NCBI GenBank assembly: GCA_024642185.1
Contig: JAHEBR010000131.1
Span: 1 to 6,107 of the forward strand
DNA length: 6,107 bases
DNA from: Marivivens sp.
GTDB lineage: Bacteria; Pseudomonadota; Alphaproteobacteria; Rhodobacterales; Rhodobacteraceae
Direction of reading: 5' to 3'
This document shows, in pieces, positions 1 to 5,531 of this stretch (the stretch's first letter is position 1; every line of letters starts with the position of its first letter). The notes beneath the pieces are model-generated. The model had not been told where the DNA came from. It did no database searches and worked only from the letters and a program-made list of their open reading frames with translations. Made by a program: the position numbers and the translations under genes.

Positions 1-344
1 CGACCTATGCCTTGGGCCTTGGCAAAGCGCCCGAAATCGAAGTGGCCGCCCCCTTCCGTCGCCGCCAGTTGATCGCGCTCGAACTGCTGGCCGCGCAAAA
101 CGTTGTCAAGGCCACGCCGCCGCAAGGTGCGATGTATGTGATGCTCGACATCCGGGCCACGGGGATGAGCGGCAACGACTTTGCCAACGCCCTTCTCGAC
201 GAGGAAAAGATCGCCGTCATGCCCGGCGAAAGCTTTGGCGCGGCGGCGGCGGGGCATATTCGCGTCGCCATGACCGTGGCCGACGAGAATTTCCGCGTGG
301 CGCTTGGGCGCGTCCTTGCCTTTGCCGCGCGGAAGGCTGCCTGA
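1..344 (+). CDS. PLP-dependent class I/II aminotransferase, C-terminal part (5' end outside window)
   Basis: This is the last ~114 codons of a fold-type I, pyridoxal-phosphate-dependent aminotransferase; codons begin at base 3 and the gene enters from the left edge. The visible part is the small C-terminal domain. It contains PQGAMYVMLDI, the usual 'P.G..Y...D' strand after the large domain, then a helix (GNDFANALLDEEKIAVMPGESFG), then GHIRVAM. The Arg codon at 261-263 in HIRVAM corresponds to the family's conserved arginine that binds the substrate alpha-carboxylate. The family transfers an amino group between an amino acid and a 2-oxo acid in the cytoplasm. The VMPGESFG...GHIRVAM pattern resembles AruH-like (arginine:pyruvate) and aspartate/aromatic-type enzymes, but the PLP lysine and substrate-pocket regions lie outside the window, so the substrate cannot be assigned. 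A strong stem-loop follows the TGA stop. Family assignment is confident; specificity is unknown. Confidence 0.88.
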   Translation, partial: TYALGLGKAPEIEVAAPFRRRQLIALELLAAQNVVKATPPQGAMYVMLDIRATGMSGNDFANALLDEEKIAVMPGESFGAAAAGHIRVAMTVADENFRVALGRVLAFAARKAA

Positions 345-355
345 GCCAAAGCTGA

Positions 356-378
356 TGCGGGGCTGTCACGGCCCCGCA
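356..378 (+). terminator. Stem-loop after the aminotransferase gene, likely transcription end
   Basis: TGCGGGGC (356-363) pairs perfectly with GCCCCGCA (371-378). A T-G and a G-C pair extend the stem inward to a TCA loop, giving about 10 pairs. It starts 11 nt after the aminotransferase stop. The following bases (CACAAAAGC) contain no T-run, so it is not a canonical intrinsic terminator. High-GC alphaproteobacteria often have such stems at gene ends, where they may terminate weakly or protect the mRNA 3' end. It could instead be the first element of the structured spacer that follows. Confidence 0.5.
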
Positions 379-383
379 CAAAA

Positions 384-458
384 GCGACACGCCGTCGCAA
401 ACAGGAAAGATTCCCTGCCCGTTTCCGACGACGAGTGCCCTTGCGAACATCGCAGGAA
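384..458 (+). other. Run of small inverted repeats upstream of the MttB-like gene, possible structured leader RNA
   Basis: Three compact stem-loops lie in a row. GCGAC (384-388) pairs with GTCGC (394-398). CAGGAA (402-407) pairs with TTCCCTG (411-417) with one bulged C. CTTGCGA (440-446) pairs with TCGCAGG (450-456) with one wobble. The hexamer CAGGAA occurs twice (402-407 and 453-458), so TTCCCTG can pair with either copy. This gives two mutually exclusive folds; the long-range one uses 411-418 with 452-458 and opens the stem just before the Shine-Dalgarno at 460-465. I recognise no known riboswitch class. The pairing is read directly from the sequence, while a regulatory role is inference. 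Short GC-rich inverted repeats also arise by chance. Confidence 0.3.
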
Positions 459-474
459 TGGGAGGCGCTCGCGC

Positions 475-555
475 ATGTCACCGGCGAGCAAGATCACGCT
501 GATCCTGCGCACCATCGGTGCGCGGCGCGGCCGGGCGGCACGGGGCCGCCCCTGA
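475..555 (+). CDS. Possible 26-aa Arg-rich small protein or leader peptide
   Basis: An ATG at 475 opens a 26-codon frame ending at TGA 553-555. The peptide starts MSPASKITLILRTIG and ends in an Arg/Gly/Ala-rich basic tail (ARRGRAARGRP). GGGAGG (460-465), a near-perfect Shine-Dalgarno, lies 9 nt upstream, directly after a stem-loop. The last codons overlap a GC-rich hairpin (533-551), and the stop is 44 nt before the MttB-like start. A short upstream ORF with a good ribosome site, ending in a hairpin, has the layout of a leader peptide or attenuator. However, there is no run of one diagnostic amino acid other than arginine and no T-run after the hairpin. I do not recognise the peptide. It may be chance in a GC-rich spacer; conservation between related species would decide. 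Confidence 0.33.
   Translation: MSPASKITLILRTIGARRGRAARGRP
533..551 (+). other. GC-rich hairpin overlapping the end of the small ORF
   Basis: GGGCGGC (533-539) pairs perfectly with GCCGCCC (545-551) around a 5-nt loop. It covers the last codons of the 26-codon ORF and ends 2 nt before the stop codon. No T-run follows, so termination is uncertain. It could be an attenuator-like element, the 3' end of a small transcript, or simply GC-rich sequence. Confidence 0.3.
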
Positions 556-599
556 GGGCTTGTCCGGCCTTCCCTAATCCCATTTCCTACAGGACCATC

Positions 600-2165
600 A
601 TGACCGACACGATTTCTCCGGACGCCGCCCGTGCGTCCCGCCCTGCCCGCTCCGGCGGCCGCGCTGCCCGCACCGCCGCGCGCGCCGCACCGCTTTCCGA
701 TTCGAAGCGCCCGATCCGCGCCGGTATGTCCGGCGGGACGTTCAAGCCCCTGACCGACGCGCAGGTGCTGCGCATTCACGAAACCGCACTCAGGGCGCTG
801 GAAGAGATCGGCCTTGCCGATGCGCCGCCCTCGGGCGTCGAAATTCTGACTGGCGCTGGTGCAATCCTCGGCAATGATGGGCGCATCCGGTTTCCGCGGG
901 CGCTGGTCGAGGACATGCTCGCCGTTGCGGGCCGTGATATCACGCTCTTCGGCCGTGACCCGAAGCACGATTTGCTGCTCTCAGGCACCCGCGTCCATTA
1001 CGGGACGGCGGGCGCGGCCGTGCACGTCGTCGATCCCTCGGGGCGCAACTATCGCGAGTCGACCGTGCAGGATCTGCATGACGCCGCGCGGATCACCGAC
1101 CGGCTCGACAATATCCATTTCTTCCAGCGGGCGATGGTCTGCCGCGATATCCTTGATAATCGCGAGATGGATCTCAATTCGATCTACGCCTGCTGTGCAG
1201 GCACGATGAAGCATGTGGGCGTGTCCTTCACCGACCCCGACTTCACCGCCGACGCCCTCGAGATGCTGCACATGATTGCGGGCGGCGAAGAGGCGTGGCG
1301 GGCGCGGCCTTTTGTGTCGAACTCGAACTGCTTCGTCGTGCCGCCGATGAAATTCGCGACCGAGAGCTGCCGCGTCATGGAAAACCTGATCGCGGGCGGG
1401 ATGCCGGTTCTTCTGTTGTCGGCGGGCATGGCGGGCGCGACTGCGCCTTCAACCATCGCAGGTGCGATCACGCAGGCCGTGGCCGAGTGTCTTGCCGGTG
1501 TGGTCTATGTCAACGCGATCAAGCCGGGCCATCCGGCGATTTTCGGCACATGGCCCTTCGGGCTCGACCTGCGGACGGGGGCCATGACGATGGGCTCGGG
1601 CGAGCAGGCACTTTTGACCTCAGGCGCCGCGCAGATGCACCAGTTCTATGGGCTTCCCGGCGGGGCTGCGGCGGGGGCTTCGGATTCGAAGCTGCCGGAT
1701 ATGCAGGCGGGTTGGGAGCAGATGTGTTCGAACGTGCTTGCCGGCCTCTCCGGTCTCAACATGGCCTATGAGTCGGCGGGGATGCATGCTTCGCTTCTTG
1801 GCTTCTGCCACGAGAGCCTGATCCTCGGGAATGACATTATCGGTCAGGCGCTCCGCTGCGTGCGGGGGATCGAGGTTGATGACGAGACCTTGGCGCTCGA
1901 GCAGATGAAAGAGGTCTGTCTGGGCGGCACGGGCCACTATCTTGGCACCGAAGCGACGCTGAGCCGGATGGAGCAGGACCACGTCTATCCCATCATGGGG
2001 GATCGCACCTCGCCCAAGGAATGGGCCGAGAAGGGCAAGCCGGATCTGATCGAGCGGGCAACGGCGATGAAAGAGCGCATTCTTTCCGAGCGTGCGGCGG
2101 CGTGGTTTGATCCGGCGACGGATGCGGCGATCCGGGAGCGGTTCCGCATTCACCTGCCGGAGTAA
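600..2165 (+). CDS. MttB-superfamily methyltransferase, non-pyrrolysine type
   Basis: This 521-residue protein belongs to the trimethylamine methyltransferase (MttB/COG5598) superfamily, whose characterised members move a methyl group from a quaternary or tertiary amine to a corrinoid protein. The ATG at 600 is preferred because AGGA (591-594) lies 5 nt upstream; the frame is open back to 435 but has no comparable ribosome site there. The first ~35 residues are Arg/Ala-rich and probably disordered; family-like sequence starts near FKPLTDAQVLRIHETALRALE. Landmarks are RVHYGTAGAAVHVVD, YACCAG (196-201), GMPVLLLSAGMAGATAP (267-283), the Gly/Ala-rich YGLPGGAAAGASDSKLPDMQAGWE (350-373) and GGTGHYLG near the C-terminus. 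Archaeal MttB reads an in-frame UAG as pyrrolysine. This frame has no internal stop, so it is a non-Pyl homologue, like the glycine-betaine enzyme MtgB. No corrinoid-protein or activase gene is adjacent. Its substrate (a betaine, a methylamine or something else) is unknown. Confidence 0.9.
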   Translation: MTDTISPDAARASRPARSGGRAARTAARAAPLSDSKRPIRAGMSGGTFKPLTDAQVLRIHETALRALEEIGLADAPPSGVEILTGAGAILGNDGRIRFPRALVEDMLAVAGRDITLFGRDPKHDLLLSGTRVHYGTAGAAVHVVDPSGRNYRESTVQDLHDAARITDRLDNIHFFQRAMVCRDILDNREMDLNSIYACCAGTMKHVGVSFTDPDFTADALEMLHMIAGGEEAWRARPFVSNSNCFVVPPMKFATESCRVMENLIAGGMPVLLLSAGMAGATAPSTIAGAITQAVAECLAGVVYVNAIKPGHPAIFGTWPFGLDLRTGAMTMGSGEQALLTSGAAQMHQFYGLPGGAAAGASDSKLPDMQAGWEQMCSNVLAGLSGLNMAYESAGMHASLLGFCHESLILGNDIIGQALRCVRGIEVDDETLALEQMKEVCLGGTGHYLGTEATLSRMEQDHVYPIMGDRTSPKEWAEKGKPDLIERATAMKERILSERAAAWFDPATDAAIRERFRIHLPE

Positions 2166-2223
2166 GGGGGCGCTGCCCCCGGCCCTTCGGGCCTCCCCCG
2201 GAGTATTTCAGGCCAAAAGAAGA
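2166..2223. terminator. Convergent bidirectional terminator-like element with tandem hairpins
   Basis: This 58-bp gap separates the 3' ends of the converging MttB-like and AnmK-like genes. GGGGGC (2166-2171) pairs with GCCCCC (2175-2180) around GCT. GGCCC (2181-2185) pairs with GGGCC (2189-2193) around TTC. The sequence then runs CCCCCGGAGTATTTCAGGCC followed by AAAAGAAGA. On the minus strand the AnmK-like stop is followed at once by TCTTCTTTTGGCC and then the same hairpins. Being strand-symmetric, it can serve both genes. From memory, close variants of this gene-end sequence (GGAGTATTT..GGCCAAAAGAAG next to GC hairpins) recur in Rhodobacteraceae genomes. Neither strand has a long T-run after the stems. 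Confidence 0.6.
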
Positions 2224-3246
2224 TCAGGCGAGTTGACCGGGGCGGGCGAGGTTTGCTCCGCCGACGGCTGTTCTGACGCCGGTTGTGCCGGGAAAGCTGG
2301 TCGGCAGGCCACGGGCGGCGCGCACGGCGAGGTGGGCGGCAGCGAGGGCGTGGAGGGCGTCGCCGGGGAGGCCCGCGCCTTCGGCGGTTTGCACCGGGCA
2401 GTCGAGGCCTTCGGTCAGGGCGGCGATGAGGCGCGACTCAAGGCGGGCGGGGCCGAAGACGACGGCGCGGCGGGGGGCTTTGGGCAGAAGGTCGAGGCCG
2501 GTGACAAGCGATAGGGCGATGGCGGCGAGGGCCGTGGCCTCGGCGTTTTCGGGTGCAAGCGTTGCCAGATGGTCGAAATAAGCGGTGAACGCATCCGGCT
2601 TGGTGGATTTTGGGGCGAGATGCAGGAAATGCGCGTCGGAGAGGAGGCTATCTAGAGCCACTTCGTCGGCGCTGCCTCCTGTGCCGGTATCACCAAAGGT
2701 CGGAAGGCCGGGGCCGGCTTCAAAGGCGAGGAGCGCGCCGTCCTTGTCGGCCTTGAGCGACGGGTCGGCATAGGTGGCACGGGTGGTGGCGCTGTCGATG
2801 TCGAGAAGGAGGAGCGGTCCTTTATCGGGATCCATCCGGGCGATGGCGTGCGCGAGGGAGGCGCCCAGCGGGTGCCCCGCGCCGCCGAGCCGAAGATCGG
2901 CGTCGGCGAAATCGGTGGCGACCGGGCAGCCCAAAACCTCGGCCAGAACCGCGCCGTTGACCTCGGGGCTGGAGGCCCCCCGCCCCATGATCTCGGTGCC
3001 GCCAATCCCGGCGATTTCGCAAGGACCCTGAGAAAGAGCTTCGGCCAGAACAGTCTCAAACGTTTCGGAGGCCTCCACGCCCGACGATGCGAGCCGCTTT
3101 AGTTCGGCTTTGCTCAGGGGGCGGGTGACGGTCTCGCCGATCCCGAGCACCGTCTCGCCATCGGAGAAGAGGCTCGCGGCGATGACGGCAGGCTCGCCCG
3201 GACGCCAGAACGCGCCCGCGGACCGTTTCGCACCCGCCTTCAACAT
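2224..3246 (-). CDS. Degenerate AnmK-family (anhydro-N-acetylmuramic acid kinase-like) protein
   Basis: This 340-residue protein aligns by eye along most of AnmK, which phosphorylates and opens 1,6-anhydroMurNAc in peptidoglycan recycling. The clearest matches are DFADADLRLGGAGHPLG (112-128; family form DFR..D.A.GG.GAPL), LLAFEAGPG (172-180; family AFDTGPG) and the C-terminal GLPTSFPGTTGV. Other signatures are absent. The N-terminal MSGTSLDG is replaced by sequence around WRPGEPAVIAASLF, the NIGG(I/V)AN loop reads DIDSATTRA (149-157), and the late GGG..N loop reads FGPARLE. The protein is also slightly shorter than the usual ~365-390 residues. The start at 3246 is chosen because the minus strand carries AAGGGGA (core GGGGA, revcomp of 3252-3256) 5 nt upstream; the frame runs further up, but into tyrS. 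There is no frameshift or stop, so it looks like an intact gene with a probably lost or changed kinase function. It is divergent from tyrS. Confidence 0.72.
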   Translation of the reverse strand: MLKAGAKRSAGAFWRPGEPAVIAASLFSDGETVLGIGETVTRPLSKAELKRLASSGVEASETFETVLAEALSQGPCEIAGIGGTEIMGRGASSPEVNGAVLAEVLGCPVATDFADADLRLGGAGHPLGASLAHAIARMDPDKGPLLLLDIDSATTRATYADPSLKADKDGALLAFEAGPGLPTFGDTGTGGSADEVALDSLLSDAHFLHLAPKSTKPDAFTAYFDHLATLAPENAEATALAAIALSLVTGLDLLPKAPRRAVVFGPARLESRLIAALTEGLDCPVQTAEGAGLPGDALHALAAAHLAVRAARGLPTSFPGTTGVRTAVGGANLARPGQLA

Positions 3247-3250
3247 TGGC

Positions 3251-3279
3251 TTCCCCTTGTTCCCTGCCTCGCCTATAGA
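3251..3279 (+). promoter_or_regulatory. Possible tyrS promoter in the tyrS/anmK-like divergent gap
   Basis: TTCCCC (3251-3256), 17 nt, then TATAGA (3274-3279) gives a weak -35 and a fair -10 (4 of 6 to TATAAT) placed 30 nt before the tyrS start. The CTATAG at 3273-3278 is palindromic, so it could also serve the minus strand: TTAAGG (revcomp of 3294-3299), 16 nt, TATAGG (revcomp of 3272-3277). The gap is only 63 bp, so divergent promoters must overlap. The -35 box also overlaps the AnmK-like Shine-Dalgarno. Both matches are weak. Confidence 0.3.
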
Positions 3280-3309
3280 GTGCCTCGCCCGAACCTTAAG
3301 GACAAGACG

Positions 3310-4560
3310 ATGACCTACCATCCCAAATCGGATTTCATGGCCATTATGATGACCCGCGGCTTTCTGGCCGATTGCACGGATTATCAAGGCCTTGACGAGG
3401 CTTTGGTGAAGGGTGTCGTTCCGGCCTATATCGGCTTTGACGCGACCGCGAAATCGCTTCATGTGGGCAGCCTCATTCAGATCATGATGCTGCGCTGGCT
3501 ACAGAAGACCGGCCACAAACCGATCACCCTTATGGGCGGCGGCACCACCAAGGTGGGCGATCCCTCGTTCCGCGCCGATGAGCGTCCGCTCCTTTCTGCC
3601 GCGCAGATCGACGACAATATCGCCGGGATAAAAAAGGTCTTTTCCGCCTATATCCGCTATGACGAGAGCCCGTCCGGCGCGCTCATGCTCAATAACGCCG
3701 AGTGGCTCGACGGGCTGAATTACCTCGATTTCCTGCGCGACATCGGGCGGCATTTCTCGATCAACAGGATGCTCTCGTTCGAAAGCGTCAAGTCGCGGCT
3801 CGACCGTGAGCAATCGCTCTCGTTCCTCGAGTTCAACTACATGATCCTGCAGGCCTATGACTTTCTCGAGTTGAACCGCCGCTATGGCTGCCTGTTGCAG
3901 ATGGGCGGCTCGGACCAGTGGGGCAATATCATCAATGGTATCGACCTGACGCGCCGGGTCCTCGACAGCGAAATCTATGGGCTTACCTCGCCGCTTCTGA
4001 CCACCTCGGACGGCAAGAAGATGGGCAAATCGGCGGCGGGGGCGGTCTGGCTGAATGCCGATATGCTCAGCTCCTACGAGTTCTGGCAGTTCTGGCGCAA
4101 CACGACGGATGCCGATGTGGGGCGGTTCCTCAAGCTCTATACCGAGCTGCCGGTCGAGGAATGCGACCGCCTTGGCGCTCTGGGCGGGTCCGAGATCAAC
4201 GAGGCCAAGATCATCCTTGCCAACGAGGTGACCACCCTTGCCCATGGCCGCGCGGCGGCGGAGGCGGCGGAGGCGACCGCGCGCGAGGTGTTCGAGAAGG
4301 GCGGGATTGGCGAGGATCTTCCCACGCTGACCCTGTCGGCAGGCGAGGTTGGCGACGGCATCTCCATCGTCCAGCTGATCGTGCGCGCGGGCCTTGCGGC
4401 CAGTGGCAAGGAGGCCAAGCGCCTCATCTCCGACAGTGGCGCGCGCATGAACGACGAGCCGCTGACGGATGCGGGCCTCATGCTTTCGGCGGCCGATCTG
4501 GCCGCGCCGGTCAAGCTCAGCGCGGGCAAGAAGCGCCACGCGCTGGTGCAGATCGGCTGA
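3310..4560 (+). CDS. tyrS: Tyrosyl-tRNA synthetase
   Basis: This 416-residue class I aminoacyl-tRNA synthetase charges tRNA-Tyr with tyrosine using ATP, in the cytoplasm, normally as a dimer. The Rossmann catalytic domain carries the HIGH-type motif as HVGS (51-54) and the KMSKS-type motif as KMGKS (237-241). YMILQAYDF (177-185) and GGSDQWGN (199-206) form the tyrosine-binding pocket and are typical of bacterial TyrS. Residues ~348-416 form the C-terminal S4 RNA-binding domain (LIVRAGLAASGKEAKRLISDSGARMNDE). The length is normal for the family. The ATG at 3310 is chosen over an in-frame GTG at 3280 because AAGGA (3298-3302) sits 7 nt before it and the GTG would add only ten atypical residues. 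The AnmK-like gene is divergent upstream, and a PhzF-family gene follows 72 bp downstream. No T-box or other leader fits in the short upstream gap. Confidence 0.98.
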   Translation: MTYHPKSDFMAIMMTRGFLADCTDYQGLDEALVKGVVPAYIGFDATAKSLHVGSLIQIMMLRWLQKTGHKPITLMGGGTTKVGDPSFRADERPLLSAAQIDDNIAGIKKVFSAYIRYDESPSGALMLNNAEWLDGLNYLDFLRDIGRHFSINRMLSFESVKSRLDREQSLSFLEFNYMILQAYDFLELNRRYGCLLQMGGSDQWGNIINGIDLTRRVLDSEIYGLTSPLLTTSDGKKMGKSAAGAVWLNADMLSSYEFWQFWRNTTDADVGRFLKLYTELPVEECDRLGALGGSEINEAKIILANEVTTLAHGRAAAEAAEATAREVFEKGGIGEDLPTLTLSAGEVGDGISIVQLIVRAGLAASGKEAKRLISDSGARMNDEPLTDAGLMLSAADLAAPVKLSAGKKRHALVQIG

Positions 4561-4562
4561 GG

Positions 4563-4593
4563 CGCAAAAGGCTTTGCGATAGGGCGAAAGCCC
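4563..4593 (+). terminator. Two short hairpins after tyrS, possible weak terminator
   Basis: CGCAAA (4563-4568) pairs with TTTGCG (4573-4578) around AGGC. GGGC (4582-4585) pairs with GCCC (4590-4593), closing a GAAA loop, which is a stable GNRA tetraloop. They begin 2 nt after the tyrS stop. Only TT follows the second stem, so termination would be partial at best. The second half of the first stem overlaps the -35 box proposed for the next gene. Confidence 0.4.
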
Positions 4594-4601
4594 CTTAGGC
4601 T
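4574..4601 (+). promoter_or_regulatory. Likely sigma-70 promoter of the PhzF-family gene
   Basis: TTGCGA (4574-4579) is followed after 16 nt by TAGGCT (4596-4601). The -35 matches TTGACA in 4 of 6 positions. The -10 departs from TATAAT, but the same TAGGCT hexamer occurs before the antiporter gene at a similar place. Transcription would start near 4608, leaving a leader of about 25 nt with AGGGG (4620-4624) 8 nt before the ATG. The phzF-like gene may therefore be transcribed independently of tyrS. Confidence 0.45.
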
Positions 4602-4632
4602 CGGGCGGACCGAAGAAATAGGGGCCCGCCCG

Positions 4633-5475
4633 ATGCCGCGCTATCTTGTCTATGATGTCTTCACTGATACGCCTTTTGGCGGCAATCAGCTTGCCGTGTT
4701 TCCTCAGGCCGAAAAGCTGCCGCAGGACAAGCTTCAGAAGATCGCGCGCGAGTTCAATTTCTCGGAGACGACCTTCGTCTATCCGCCGGACGATCCGGCC
4801 CATACCGCCAAGGTCCGCATCTTCACCCCGACGATGGAGGTGCCCTTTGCCGGGCATCCGACCATCGGCACAGCGGTCGCTCTTCATGCGATGGGCAAGC
4901 CGGAGAAGATGGTCCTCGAACTGGGCGTCGGCCCGATTGCGGCGGCGGTGGCGGGCAATATGGCGCGGTTTACCACGGCGCGGCCTCTTGAAATCCTTGC
5001 CGAACCGCCGACCGAACTGATCGCCGAATGCCTGAGCCTTGCCATCGGCGATATCCGTCTGCACCGGCACGCGCCGGTTCAGGCGAGCCTCGGCCTGCCT
5101 TTCGTGATTGCCGAACTCTCCGACCGCGAGGCCCTGTCCTCGGCGATGCCGGTGACCGATGCCTTCCGCCGCGGCGCCATGCTCTATCCCGGCGGCCTCG
5201 ATTTCGCGATCTTCTGCTATACGCGGGCCGGATCGCGCGTGGATGCGCGGATGTTCGCGCCGCTCGACAATATCCCCGAAGACCCCGCCACGGGAAGCGC
5301 CGCGGCCGCGCTTGCGGCTTTCCTCGCCCAGCAAGAGGGCCGCGATATCACCCTCGATATCCGGCAGGGCGATGACATGGGCCGGCCCTCGCGGATCAGC
5401 GCCTCGACCGGGCCCTCGGGCGTGACCATCGGCGGCGCGGCTGTGCAGACGATGGAAGGACGCCTTCTGCTCTAA
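4633..5475 (+). CDS. PhzF-family isomerase/epimerase-like protein
   Basis: This 280-residue protein is a complete member of the PhzF family, which shares the two-domain diaminopimelate-epimerase fold. PhzF itself isomerises trans-2,3-dihydro-3-hydroxyanthranilate in phenazine synthesis; most relatives have no known substrate. N-terminal landmarks are FGGNQLAVF (15-23) and FNFSETTFV (41-49), whose Glu45 matches the catalytic glutamate of PhzF in sequence and number. RIFTPTMEVPFAGHPTIG (62-79) follows, and the C-terminal half has EDPATGSAAAALAAFL (216-231). FAGHPTIG and DPATGSA are the paired family signatures from the two domains. The ATG is preceded by AGGGG (4620-4624). No other phenazine genes are present, so a phenazine role is unlikely; it is probably a cytoplasmic isomerase of unknown substrate. 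There is no signal peptide, and all expected motifs are intact. Confidence 0.93.
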   Translation: MPRYLVYDVFTDTPFGGNQLAVFPQAEKLPQDKLQKIAREFNFSETTFVYPPDDPAHTAKVRIFTPTMEVPFAGHPTIGTAVALHAMGKPEKMVLELGVGPIAAAVAGNMARFTTARPLEILAEPPTELIAECLSLAIGDIRLHRHAPVQASLGLPFVIAELSDREALSSAMPVTDAFRRGAMLYPGGLDFAIFCYTRAGSRVDARMFAPLDNIPEDPATGSAAAALAAFLAQQEGRDITLDIRQGDDMGRPSRISASTGPSGVTIGGAAVQTMEGRLLL

Positions 5476-5479
5476 ATCC

Positions 5480-5508
5480 GTGACCCGTGCGCCGAACCGC
5501 GCTAGGCT
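5480..5508 (+). promoter_or_regulatory. Likely sigma-70 promoter of the antiporter gene
   Basis: GTGACC (5480-5485) is followed after 17 nt by TAGGCT (5503-5508). The -35 matches 4 of 6 positions of TTGACA and the spacing is optimal. It starts 5 nt after the phzF-like stop codon. Transcription would begin near 5515, giving a leader of under 20 nt. The -10 hexamer is identical to the one before the phzF-like gene, which supports both calls. Confidence 0.5.
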
Positions 5509-5531
5509 GGTCGCAAAAGCATGAGGCGCGT

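Noticed and set aside
435..599. 55-codon N-terminal extension of the MttB-like gene
   Set aside because: The frame is open, but no good ribosome site precedes the upstream start. The translated segment does not look like protein, and ATG 600 has AGGA at a proper distance.
345..599. Known riboswitch (glycine, SAM-II, SAH, cobalamin) before the MttB-like gene
   Set aside because: I looked for the conserved core sequences of these classes and did not find them.
366..968. 200-codon minus-strand frame over the spacer and the start of the MttB-like gene
   Set aside because: It is antisense to a conserved gene, its composition is typical of a shadow frame, and it shows no recognisable motifs.
600..2165. 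Pyrrolysine-encoding MttB
   Set aside because: There is no in-frame TAG inside the gene and the stop is TAA.
3247..3462. 72-codon N-terminal extension of the AnmK-like gene
   Set aside because: It would run through the intergenic gap and into the start of tyrS on the opposite strand. ATG 3246 has a strong ribosome site.
4633..5475. Phenazine biosynthesis locus
   Set aside because: Only a PhzF-fold protein is present; the neighbours are tyrS and an antiporter, and most PhzF relatives are unrelated to phenazines.
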